Source of the DNA: a bacterium
Lineage (GTDB): Bacteria > Patescibacteriota > Microgenomatia > Levybacterales > UBA12049
Assembly: GCA_021813005.1 (NCBI GenBank)
Contig: JAKAMH010000011.1
Span: forward strand, 1-16,007
Reading direction: 5' to 3'
Length of the DNA: 16,007 nucleotides
Shown piece by piece: positions 1 through 7,326 of the stretch (position 1 is the stretch's first letter; each line of letters starts with the position of its first letter). The translations under genes and the position numbers were made by a program. The notes under the pieces were generated by a model that saw nothing but the letters and a program-made list of their open reading frames with translations, was not told the DNA's origin and did not search any database.

Positions 1-1952
1 ATGACGAGGTTCATGCGGTCTCCGGACAGATGGACGAGGGAGCGGATGAACGGAACCTTCATGAAGGACTGGCAGAAGCGCAGATAGACGACGGTGTTCT
101 CCTGGTCGACGGGGGCAAAGGCAGCGATACGGTTTGCCATTGAGCAGGTTAGTTCATTTACCAGTCCTCCGCCGTTTGAGAAACCGCTTACATAGATGCG
201 GCGGGAATCAATACAAATATTACTTTGTAACAGATTAAGTAAGTTGCTGGTGAAGAGAACGTCGTCTGTCGTTATCTTCCTATGTAGTCCGGTATTCCAA
301 CCTCTTGTGCTGCCGGTGCCAGGTGTGCCATCCGGATAAACTACGATGAAATTGTATTTATCTGCAAGTCGGTCAAATTGTGTTAGTCTCTCTTGTTCTT
401 TGGCATTACTTCCATAGCCATGAAAACTTACGACAAGCGGAGTAAAAGTTCTGTTTGAGAACTCTTTTGGTAAATAGATGCGAAAATCCCGATACAGTCC
501 GTCTGACCATATGCCGACAGTTACTGTTTTTCCGGCAGGGACATTAAGTGTTTTTCCGCAGCCATTACTTCGGAGCGGTCGGTCAATTATCCTATTGGCG
601 GAGTAGACGGATGCCTGCGGAAGCGTTATCAGGTTCTGTACGGTTCTAGCGACCTCCTCTTTTATCGGATGATCTTCGCTGTTTGTTGTCGGGGGAAACG
701 GCTTAGTGCTGATGACTGCCGCAATTGAAAAAAAGGCAATAACAATAAGAAGCCATCCCAGGCCGCTCCTTGTACGGTGTCTTCTCTCAGATATCTTTCC
801 GGCAAAGATTTTTATCGCGGTAACGGGATTGCCCACCGGACGAGCCCTACCGATTGTCCAGCTAAAGATGGGAATTTTGAGTAGGAGAAAACAGACAACA
901 AGTGATATAGAAAAGGCAAAAAATATGGTAATTAGATCTATTGCAGCTACAGGTAAAAAGTGGGAATAGATTGGTAGAAGTAACTGGATGACATACGTCA
1001 GCACCAGTACGTGGACGAAATAGATTCCAAACGAGGTATCTGAAATTGTCCCGACTAGCTTGTACAACCGCCTCTTACTTGCCCAAAGAATAGCAAGCCA
1101 GGACACGAAAATAATAACGACCAGGCTGTAGAGCACGACGCTTGGTTGCAGAACTGTTGTTGCCCTGTCGATGGAGTAACCATATTTCTCAATTTGCGTG
1201 TAATAGTAGGCTGCGTAAGATATGATTCCTGCCAAAAAAACAAACGTCAGCAGCAGACCTGATTTTCGTAAAGATGCTCTGACACGGTCCATATAGATTG
1301 CTGCAAAGGCTCCGAGTATAAAGAAAAACTGATACAGGAGAATCACTCGGTCCTGATAATAAATAAAGCTATTCACAAAAGTCAGTTTACTCAGTGGGCC
1401 AGTCTGGAGATAATGAAAGTCAAAGTAAATAAAAACTATCTGTAACAGGAAGCTCGAGAATAATGTAATCCATGGATATTTTACGATCCGTTTTATAAGT
1501 GTCAGGAAAAGTGGGAAGAGGGCATAAAATTCTAACGCGAGAAGAATATAATAAAGCTGAAATGACGCATTCCCTGTCAGAATATTAACGAGGGAAAGCT
1601 TGATATAATCCAAGAGACCGAGACCATGATTATTGATGACTGTATATAGCGCGCTCCAAAGTACATACGGGATAAAAACAAGTGAAAAGCGTTTAAGCCA
1701 AAATCGTTTTGCCGAGAATTCCTTGTGCAGATAAACGTATGTCAAAACAAGTCCGGTCACAAACATAAACATTTCCCGATTGTAATGCAGGGAGTGCTCG
1801 ATGAAACTCAAAAACACAAGTGACGACTGCTTGGTTGTCAGGTAACTTGTATAGGCAAGAGAATGCACCGCCACCACCGTAAGTACGGTGATAGCACGGA
1901 TCAGATCTATCTCGAATATGTGCGGCCGGGATGTGCTGTTTTCTGGTTTCAT
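1..1952 (-). CDS. Acyltransferase-3 membrane domain fused to PHB-depolymerase/feruloyl-esterase-like hydrolase (C-terminus off window)
   Basis: One uninterrupted frame of about 650 codons runs from ATG 1952 off the left edge. Residues 1-390 are an acyltransferase-3 domain with about ten membrane helices. Family marks are the N-terminal D16-x2-R19 and His30 (VVAVHS), and a late FGIYFVH helix. An eleventh helix near residues 397-415 should place the rest outside the membrane. Residues about 440-612 match the COG3509 (LpqC-like) alpha/beta hydrolases: SFHGYGSN, VVYPDG, GWNTG, and the nucleophile elbow GFSNGG with Ser592. The layout recalls OatA-type O-acetyltransferases, where the extra helix leads to an SGNH domain, but the hydrolase fold differs. 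A role in moving or removing acyl groups on surface polymers is inference. After about residue 614 the sequence stops resembling the family (see findings). The catalytic Asp and His would lie beyond the window. The acyltransferase call is strong, the esterase call good. Confidence 0.85.
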   Translation of the reverse strand, partial: MKPENSTSRPHIFEIDLIRAITVLTVVAVHSLAYTSYLTTKQSSLVFLSFIEHSLHYNREMFMFVTGLVLTYVYLHKEFSAKRFWLKRFSLVFIPYVLWSALYTVINNHGLGLLDYIKLSLVNILTGNASFQLYYILLALEFYALFPLFLTLIKRIVKYPWITLFSSFLLQIVFIYFDFHYLQTGPLSKLTFVNSFIYYQDRVILLYQFFFILGAFAAIYMDRVRASLRKSGLLLTFVFLAGIISYAAYYYTQIEKYGYSIDRATTVLQPSVVLYSLVVIIFVSWLAILWASKRRLYKLVGTISDTSFGIYFVHVLVLTYVIQLLLPIYSHFLPVAAIDLITIFFAFSISLVVCFLLLKIPIFSWTIGRARPVGNPVTAIKIFAGKISERRHRTRSGLGWLLIVIAFFSIAAVISTKPFPPTTNSEDHPIKEEVARTVQNLITLPQASVYSANRIIDRPLRSNGCGKTLNVPAGKTVTVGIWSDGLYRDFRIYLPKEFSNRTFTPLVVSFHGYGSNAKEQERLTQFDRLADKYNFIVVYPDGTPGTGSTRGWNTGLHRKITTDDVLFTSNLLNLLQSNICIDSRRIYVSGFSNGGGLVNELTCSMANRIAAFAPVDQENTVVYLRFCQSFMKVPFIRSLVHLSGDRMNLV

Positions 1953-1965
1953 AGGCGCACGGAGT

Positions 1966-1974
1966 ATTATCTCA
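1966..1974 (-). promoter_or_regulatory. Extended -10 promoter of the acyltransferase-esterase gene
   Basis: On the minus strand TGAGATAAT forms an extended -10 element (TG-n-GATAAT) that ends 13 bases before ATG 1952. This predicts a 5' leader of only about 6 bases. No Shine-Dalgarno precedes the start. No good -35 is visible. Confidence 0.4.
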
Positions 1975-2085
1975 TAGGACAGGGAAAAACTCTATTTTAC
2001 AGACGTATCTGTAACTGTTCACAGTCCTAATATAGAACTGTCAGAGTAACGGCAAAGTTGTCATCTTCCATTTGGGAGTCTGTGA

Positions 2086-2126
2086 CCTGAACTCGTCTGC
2101 GCTGAGCGCAGTCGAAGTGATTCAGG
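2086..2126. repeat. 41-bp imperfect palindromic repeat, likely dispersed element
   Basis: CCTGAA at 2086-2091 pairs with TTCAGG at 2121-2126, and CTGCGC at 2097-2102 pairs with GCGCAG at 2106-2111 around a TGA loop, giving a two-part hairpin. It lies between two same-direction genes and has no U run, so it is not a standard terminator. Such CTGCGCTCAGC-type palindromes resemble dispersed intergenic repeats of other bacteria. A second smaller hairpin (GGACA at 2145-2149 with TGTCC at 2156-2160) sits next to the stop codon of the ligase gene. Confidence 0.5.
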
Positions 2127-2161
2127 ATCCAAATTGATACCGCGGGACAAGCTCCTGTCCA

Positions 2162-3658
2162 TCAGGCAAGAGGTGTTTCATATGATTTTAAGGCCTGTTT
2201 GTCAACTTTTCCTGTGTTGCCTTTGGGTAGACTGTCAAGAAAGTGAATGGCCGCCGGGACCTTTTCTCGGCTTAATTTGGTTTGAATAAATTGCTTCATT
2301 TTCTCCTCCAGTCCGGCTTTGTCCCGAGTGTCCTCCTGCATGACGACAAATCCTGCGACCTTTTCCCCGTAAAGCGGGTCCGCTTGCCCAACTACAGCCG
2401 TCTCTAGTACTCCGGGGTATGTGAGGAGCAGTTCTTCTATCTCGCGCGGTGCGATACTTTCCCCGCCGCGAATAATGATGTCCTTGATACGTCCGGTAAT
2501 AAATACATATCCGTCGGTATCCTGGTAACCGAGATCTCCTGTCCGAAACCATCCATCCCGAAACGCGTCCTCACTGAGGTTATTATCATATGAGGCAATC
2601 ACATTTTCCCCCTTTATACAGATCTCGCCTACTGATCCCTCAGTGACGTCAGTGAGTTTTGATTTTCCAACCTTACAAATACGAAGCTTTACGCCGATCG
2701 GCAGTCCGACAGACCCTGCTTTATGGACACCGGGCGGAACAGGGTTGGCTGTAATAGTGGATCCGGCTTCTGATACACCGTATGTTTCAATAAGCGGATA
2801 CCCAAATTTCTTTTCGAAACGCTCAAAGTAGACAACAGGCAGCGGAGCAGATGCAGTTCGGATGAATCTGAGTGAAGTTTTTCCCAGGAAGTCAGGTTTA
2901 TCGGTTTTGAGAAGCATAGCCACAATGGTGGGTACGATGCTGATCCATGTGGGATCATATTTTTTTACCCATTCCCAAAAATGGGTAGTGCTGTATTTAG
3001 GAGCTGCGATGACAGTGCCGCCTGTTAAGATAGTAGTTATGAGAGTAACAATAGGCGCGTTGACGTGATGAAAAGGTAAAGGAGTAAGCCCCCTGTCCTT
3101 GTCAGTTAGCCTGTGACTTTCGGCAATGTTTTCAGCAGTAATGACAATTTTTTTGGCTGAGAGACGCATACCTTTTGGCGTGCCGGTAGATCCGGAAGAC
3201 GAAAGAAAAACGCTTCCCTCACTGGTCCTTTCTTTGACAGGCAGAGCATCTTTTTGGCGTATCCCCTCCTGTATTGCTTGTTCAATTGTGTTTGCCTGCC
3301 ATATACTCAGCTTCTCCGGGAACTGTCGATCAAGACTATCGGTAATAAGTAAATCGGGCTTGTGGTAGAGGAATACTTTTTGCAGCTCGTAGTCAGTAAT
3401 TCTTGGCGAGACAGGAATAAGCAGGTGCCCCCCTGTCAACGCGCTTATCCAGATGACAGAGTCGGTTATACCGCCCGGCAAGGTGACAACGAGAGTTTTC
3501 GGACTGTTTCCGAGGAGTTTTCTGACCGCACGAACACCGCAGGAAAAATCAAAGTAGTTGATGCTGTTGCCGGTCGCTGTCTCTATAACAGCAGGCAAGT
3601 CTCCCTTACGGCTCATCCATTTGATTAGTCTTGTCTGTAAAATTTCACTTCCCGACAT
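2162..3658 (-). CDS. AMP-forming acyl-CoA synthetase-like ligase (ANL superfamily)
   Basis: This 498-residue cytosolic enzyme should activate a carboxylic acid with ATP to an acyl-adenylate and pass it to CoA or another thiol. All core motifs are present: the P-loop SSSGSTGTPKG near 153-163, PLPFHHVNAP, ETYGVSEAG (A5), TGD in GWFRTGDLG (A7), the hinge region GRIKDIIIRGGESIAPREIE (A8), and the A10 lysine in PKGNTGK (Lys484). It is therefore complete and probably active. The substrate cannot be read from the sequence. ATG 3658 is chosen because AGGAAG lies 8 bases upstream; an in-frame ATG ten codons earlier (3688) has no ribosome site. It lies 73 bp after the polymerase gene and 209 bp before the acyltransferase-esterase gene, all in the same direction. 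A link to acyl supply for the acyltransferase is possible but unproven. Confidence 0.9.
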   Translation of the reverse strand: MSGSEILQTRLIKWMSRKGDLPAVIETATGNSINYFDFSCGVRAVRKLLGNSPKTLVVTLPGGITDSVIWISALTGGHLLIPVSPRITDYELQKVFLYHKPDLLITDSLDRQFPEKLSIWQANTIEQAIQEGIRQKDALPVKERTSEGSVFLSSSGSTGTPKGMRLSAKKIVITAENIAESHRLTDKDRGLTPLPFHHVNAPIVTLITTILTGGTVIAAPKYSTTHFWEWVKKYDPTWISIVPTIVAMLLKTDKPDFLGKTSLRFIRTASAPLPVVYFERFEKKFGYPLIETYGVSEAGSTITANPVPPGVHKAGSVGLPIGVKLRICKVGKSKLTDVTEGSVGEICIKGENVIASYDNNLSEDAFRDGWFRTGDLGYQDTDGYVFITGRIKDIIIRGGESIAPREIEELLLTYPGVLETAVVGQADPLYGEKVAGFVVMQEDTRDKAGLEEKMKQFIQTKLSREKVPAAIHFLDSLPKGNTGKVDKQALKSYETPLA

Positions 3659-3731
3659 TGGTTTTTCTTCCTGACGATTGTACCACAATCAAAATGAGTA
3701 TAGAAAATTCTCCTTAAAGATAGCTGAGGGA

Positions 3732-5156
3732 TCAAGTAAGAGGTTTCATTTCTCCCCAGTTCATACCTATCTTTACGTCAACCTCCATAGGTACGGTAAG
3801 CGGATAGATATTACACATGATTTCTTTAATTGCCGCAACGTGCTTCTTAAGATCTTGGTTATTTTTTATCTCAAACACCAGGTCGTCATGAATCTGGAGC
3901 AAAAGGCGTACAGCAGTTTCTTTATGAAGCACTCGCTGATGCAGCGTTACCATAGCAAGTTTCATAAGGTCTGCAGCGGATCCTTGTATGGGGAAATTCA
4001 TCAGGACCCGCCTGGCCCCGTTGTCTATAAGTTTCCTCTGCGGGTTTTCAAAAACATAACGTCTTCGTCCCAAAATTGTCTCCACGAATCCGTGTATCCG
4101 GGCATTGTTCAAGTAGTTGTCATAGTACTCTTTGATCCTGGGAAATGTACGATAAAAGTTCTGAATAAATTCTTCACCCTCCGCGACTCCAATTTGGAGA
4201 TTTTCACTCATGCCATATCCACTCATGCCGTAAATGATGCCAAAGTTAATCGTTTTTCCGACTCGTCTCTGTTCAGCTGTGACCTCCTCGTGATGTACGC
4301 CAAAGAGTTGCCCAGCCGTAATTTTGTGGACGTCTTGTTTGTTTTTAAATGCCTCAATTAACTTCGGTTCTCCTGATAGATGCGCCATAATCCGAAGCTC
4401 TTGCTGCGAGTAGTCAAAAGAGACGAGAACATAACCGGGCGTGGGTTTAAAACAACCTTTTATTTTATTACCAAAAACAGATGTAACAGGAATATTTTGT
4501 AGGTTTGGGTTGGATGATGCAAGTCGTCCCGTATTGACATATACCTGGTGATATGTCGTATGGACGCGACCTTCTGAGTCAACTTTGTCTATCAAACTTT
4601 GTACATAGGTCGAATGGAGTTTTGCCAAAGCCCGGTACTGCAGTAGGTTACGTATAACTTCAAATTGGTCCTGGAACTTTGAGAGCTCTCCTTCATTGGT
4701 TGCGTATTTGCCGGTCTTTGTCCGTCCAAGCGGTACGCCTTCTTTCTCTACCAAATACTCTCCCACTTGTGGCGAGGAATTCAGATTTATTTCATAACCA
4801 ATGGTATCAAGGATATCTTTTTTAACTACCTGAGACTTCGAGAGGATCTGTCTCCCAATCTCATCTAGCTCTTTTATGTCAAGTGTGATTCCCAGCTCCT
4901 CCATTTTGAAAAGGATAGGGGCGAGAGGAAGTTCTACTTCATAAAAAAGCTTTCCGAGTTTTGGAAATGCAGATAGTCTCTCTTTTTGTTTCGCGGCGAG
5001 CGTGTCAGGTGTTGAAGCGTTGTTCATTTCATAGGCTTTCTCTTCTGTGGGTAAGTACCGTCCTTCAGACAAAAGCGCTTCCGCTATGTACGTATCAAAT
5101 ACGTCTTTGTCTCCTACCTCAGCAAAATGTTTTTTCCAATCCCAAACAGCCTTCAT
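3732..5156 (-). CDS. polA: DNA polymerase I, polymerase domain only (family A)
   Basis: The 474-residue product carries the complete family A polymerase domain. Motif A is DYSQQELR with Asp248 (usual DYSQIELR). Motif B is RRVGKTINFGIIYG, keeping the phenylalanine of NFG. Motif C is QIHDDLVFE with Asp424-Asp425, where most family members have HDE. TGRLASSNPNLQNIP and FPIQGSAAD are also intact. The 5'-3' exonuclease is absent. Of the 3'-5' exonuclease-like domain only about the last 40 residues remain (VFDTYIAEALL), so there should be no proofreading. E. coli Pol I is 928 residues. ATG 5156 is chosen because a perfect TATAAT ends 7 bases upstream. A longer reading to 5282 would cross that promoter and run into the divergent gene, and its extra residues look non-coding. 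Likely roles are gap filling and Okazaki fragment maturation together with a separate flap nuclease not in this window. Confidence 0.93.
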   Translation of the reverse strand: MKAVWDWKKHFAEVGDKDVFDTYIAEALLSEGRYLPTEEKAYEMNNASTPDTLAAKQKERLSAFPKLGKLFYEVELPLAPILFKMEELGITLDIKELDEIGRQILSKSQVVKKDILDTIGYEINLNSSPQVGEYLVEKEGVPLGRTKTGKYATNEGELSKFQDQFEVIRNLLQYRALAKLHSTYVQSLIDKVDSEGRVHTTYHQVYVNTGRLASSNPNLQNIPVTSVFGNKIKGCFKPTPGYVLVSFDYSQQELRIMAHLSGEPKLIEAFKNKQDVHKITAGQLFGVHHEEVTAEQRRVGKTINFGIIYGMSGYGMSENLQIGVAEGEEFIQNFYRTFPRIKEYYDNYLNNARIHGFVETILGRRRYVFENPQRKLIDNGARRVLMNFPIQGSAADLMKLAMVTLHQRVLHKETAVRLLLQIHDDLVFEIKNNQDLKKHVAAIKEIMCNIYPLTVPMEVDVKIGMNWGEMKPLT

Positions 5157-5163
5157 TAACGTG

Positions 5164-5192
5164 ATTATACTGTATTTGAGAGAATATGCGAA
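5164..5192 (-). promoter_or_regulatory. Promoter of polA, leaderless
   Basis: On the minus strand TATAAT (5169-5164) lies 17 bp from TTCGCA (5192-5187, 4 of 6 matches to TTGACA). The -10 box ends 7 bases before ATG 5156, so transcription should start at or next to the start codon. It faces away from the ycaQ remnant and shares the intergenic space with that gene's promoter. Confidence 0.6.
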
Positions 5193-5200
5193 ATAAGTTC

Positions 5201-5209
5201 TGTTACATT
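5201..5209 (+). promoter_or_regulatory. Extended -10 promoter of the ycaQ remnant
   Basis: TGTTACATT (TG-n-TACATT) ends 6 bases before the GTG at 5216. This is the same spacing as at other leaderless starts in the window and supports 5216 as the ancestral start. Confidence 0.4.
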
Positions 5210-5215
5210 CTGTTT

Positions 5216-5820
5216 GTGAAGATAACGATTTCCAAGCAACAAGTAAGCAGATTTCTTCTACAAAAGCAATTACTTCTGCCACCCAAATTATTAGTTGAAA
5301 AGTCAGGGGTTGAAAGGGTATTTCAGACTCTTCGCCTTTTGCAGTTTGATCCGCTTAATCCATGCGGGCAAAATGTTGAATTAGTACTACAGGCAAAAAT
5401 AGCAGATTATCATTCGTGCGATTATTACACCTGGCCTTATCAAGAAAAGCAAGGAATTGAATTTTATAACAAAGCGCTTTGCATAGTCCCGATAAAGGAC
5501 TATCAGCTAATCCGTCACAAACATCACGCAGCGGAAAACAGTAAGCCGATTAAACTATTCAGCAAGAAATATCAGTGAAGTTGAGACAATAGTCGAACAG
5601 ATAGTCACACATTGATCCATCACCTCAGGTAGTATTGCCAATTTTATACGAAGACGAGTTTATCGGTCGGATTGAGCCGGTACTGCGGGACGGAAAATTG
5701 CTTATGAAAGGCCTGTGGAAAGAAGTCAATTGGAATGGAGAGATGGAACAAAAGTTTATGGAAGTGTTTACCGGATTTAAGCAATCTCTGAAAGTTTCGG
5801 AGATAGTCTTTAATTTGTAA
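5216..5820 (+). pseudogene. ycaQ: Decayed YcaQ/AlkX-type winged-helix DNA glycosylase
   Basis: Two pieces match the ends of YcaQ, a DNA glycosylase that unhooks interstrand crosslinks. The first (5216 to about 5530) covers ITISKQQVSRFL through YQLIRHKHH and includes the QFD counterpart of the catalytic QxD motif (LLQFDPLNP). The frame then shifts: NISEVETIVEQIVTH, matching the next family segment, is read in another frame up to a TGA at 5613-5615. The second piece (about 5605-5820) covers VVLPILYEDEFIGRIEP to the natural C-terminus in a third frame. E. coli YcaQ is about 410 residues, and roughly 185 from its centre are missing here. At least one frameshift plus a large internal deletion make a working enzyme very unlikely. 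Codon 5216 is preferred over ATG 5186 because residues before it do not resemble the family. Confidence 0.82.
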
Positions 5821-5853
5821 GATATCTGACTGGTATCGGTTATATAAAAAGTG

Positions 5854-5859
5854 TATACT
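5854..5859 (+). promoter_or_regulatory. -10 box of the dienelactone-hydrolase-like gene
   Basis: TATACT ends 10 bases before ATG 5870, leaving a predicted leader of about 3-4 bases. There is no Shine-Dalgarno. The -35 region (TGGTAT, 17 bp upstream) is weak. Confidence 0.4.
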
Positions 5860-5869
5860 GAAACGCGTT

Positions 5870-6610
5870 ATGCAGGAAATAATACAAATGCCACATCAGG
5901 ATAAGACTTTTTCTGTTATTCATCTGACACCCGGTGGTGAGAGCAAATATCCGGGGCTAATTGTGATACACGAAGTATGGGGCTTGACAGGTCATATTAA
6001 AGAAGTGGCATCGCGTTTCTCCAAGAGGGGTTATGATGTAATTGCTCCAGACCTCCTCTCGGATACAGGTATTACCGAAAAGATTGACCAATCAATTATG
6101 AAAGAAGTTGCCAACCCCGCGACGCGGGATGAAGCACAAAAAAAACTGCGGGAAGCAATGGCGCCTCTGCAATCTCCTGAATTTGCCAATGAAACAGTCA
6201 CAAAACTAAAGCAATGCATTGATTATCTACTTGATGACGAATCTTGCACGGGGAAGGTTGGAGTCGTGGGATATTGTTTTGGTGGTACATACGCCTATGC
6301 ACTCGCTACGGCAGATGATCGACTTAAAGCAGCTGTGCCATATTATGGGCATGCAGATAACCTGGCAGAAATACAAAATATCTCCTGTCCTATTCTTGCA
6401 TTTTATGGGGAAGAAGATGACCGTCTTGTGAAGGGGCTTCCGGATTTACGGCGCGCTATGCAGGAAAATAATAAAGATTTTGAGGCAATCGTTTATGCCG
6501 ATGCCGGACATGCGTTCTTTAATGATACAAACCCCGTAACGTATAGAAAAAAGGCGGCAGAAGATGCGTGGGAAAAGACAATCTCTTTTCTTTCTGATAA
6601 CCTCACCTAA
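5870..6610 (+). CDS. Dienelactone hydrolase family protein
   Basis: This 246-residue alpha/beta hydrolase matches the dienelactone hydrolase family in length and motifs: VIHEVWGL near the N-terminus, nucleophile elbow GYCFGG with Cys136, an acidic residue in YGEEDDRLV, and a histidine in GHAFFN. The Cys-Asp-His triad is the family's hallmark and separates it from Ser-lipases. There is no signal peptide, so it acts in the cytosol. Known members open cyclic ester (lactone) rings, but many relatives hydrolyse other esters, so the substrate is unknown. It stands alone: the upstream neighbour is a pseudogene and the downstream regulator gene has its own promoter 51 bp away. The start is set by the -10 box just upstream and by the family alignment. 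Confidence 0.9.
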   Translation: MQEIIQMPHQDKTFSVIHLTPGGESKYPGLIVIHEVWGLTGHIKEVASRFSKRGYDVIAPDLLSDTGITEKIDQSIMKEVANPATRDEAQKKLREAMAPLQSPEFANETVTKLKQCIDYLLDDESCTGKVGVVGYCFGGTYAYALATADDRLKAAVPYYGHADNLAEIQNISCPILAFYGEEDDRLVKGLPDLRRAMQENNKDFEAIVYADAGHAFFNDTNPVTYRKKAAEDAWEKTISFLSDNLT

Positions 6611-6620
6611 TTTGCTTCTC

Positions 6621-6654
6621 TGTTCATGAAATGTTCATTGGGTTGTAGTAAAAT
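6621..6654 (+). promoter_or_regulatory. PhoB-box-like direct repeat plus -10 box in front of the response regulator
   Basis: TGTTCAT occurs at 6621-6627 and again at 6632-6638, an 11-bp period (one helical turn), as in Pho boxes and other OmpR-family operators. The second copy ends 10 bp before a -10 box TAAAAT (6649-6654). There is no recognisable -35, as expected if the bound regulator replaces it. The -10 box ends 6 bases before the GTG start at 6661. Autoregulation by the encoded regulator is inference. Confidence 0.6.
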
Positions 6655-6660
6655 AGGCCC

Positions 6661-7326
6661 GTGAGGGTGTTGTTGGTTGAGGATGAACCAAAATTAAACC
6701 TTTCTATCAAGAAAGGCCTGGAACAACAAGGATACGCTGTTGATAACGTTTTTGATGGAACTGAGGCCGAACTACTTGCTACCTCAGAAGATTATGATCT
6801 TATTATCCTCGATGTGCTGCTTCCCGGACAGGATGGCTATGCCGTGTGCCGGAAGGTCAGAGATTTTGGTATTGAGACTCCTATATTGTTTTTAACTGCC
6901 AAGGACGCGCTGGAGGACAAAGTCAACGGCCTTAATCTGGGGGCAGATGATTACCTCGTTAAGCCTTTTGCCTTTGAAGAACTTTCGGCTCGTATCCGGG
7001 CACTCCTGCGTCGTCCCAAAAAAGCCATACCTGAGCTACTTGCATCCGGCAACCTAGTTCTCAATACGTTAACTCATCAAGTGACGCTTCGGGAGAAGGA
7101 AATTACACTCACCCTGAAAGAGTTTCAATTGCTTGAGTATTTGCTGCGCAATAAAAATCAGGTAATTACCCGCGAACAGCTTGTGAGCCATGTTTGGGAT
7201 CAGCACTTTGATTCATTTAGCAATATCATCGATGCGCATATCAAAAATCTTCGCAAGAAACTGAAAGGAGATTATGCCAAAAAGCTGGAAACAGTCAGGG
7301 GCGTGGGGTACACTTTTAGGGAGTGA
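6661..7326 (+). CDS. OmpR/PhoB-family response regulator
   Basis: The 221-residue protein has an N-terminal receiver domain (about 1-118) with acidic pair Glu7-Asp8, phosphoacceptor Asp51 (LIILDVLLPG) and the conserved lysine in LVKPF. A winged-helix DNA-binding domain follows (about 125-220, ending VRGVGYTFRE). It should be phosphorylated by the kinase encoded directly downstream and then bind direct-repeat operators. The start is GTG 6661: the family begins exactly at MRVLLVEDE and a -10 box lies 6 bases upstream, so the message is probably leaderless. Its 3' end overlaps the kinase gene by 53 bases. The best candidate targets in this window are its own promoter and the promoter at 8291-8324, which carry the same repeat. 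Confidence 0.95.
   Translation: MRVLLVEDEPKLNLSIKKGLEQQGYAVDNVFDGTEAELLATSEDYDLIILDVLLPGQDGYAVCRKVRDFGIETPILFLTAKDALEDKVNGLNLGADDYLVKPFAFEELSARIRALLRRPKKAIPELLASGNLVLNTLTHQVTLREKEITLTLKEFQLLEYLLRNKNQVITREQLVSHVWDQHFDSFSNIIDAHIKNLRKKLKGDYAKKLETVRGVGYTFRE

Noticed and set aside
3..146. Plus-strand reading of the GC-rich left edge as an acidic protein end
   Set aside because: The frame gives a plausible-looking peptide ending in TGA, but it is antisense to the esterase frame, and codon third positions favour the minus strand. It cannot be fully excluded because of the composition break.
2145..2160. Rho-independent terminator after the ligase gene
   Set aside because: The hairpin stem is only 5 bp and no T run follows on the minus strand.
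3678..4361. 227-codon open frame on the plus strand opposite the polymerase gene
   Set aside because: It is antisense to conserved polymerase motifs, has no ribosome site or promoter, and its product matches nothing recognisable.
5157..5282. Upstream extension of the polymerase by 42 residues
   Set aside because: It would cross a perfect TATAAT and the start of the divergent gene, and the residues do not resemble the exonuclease domain.
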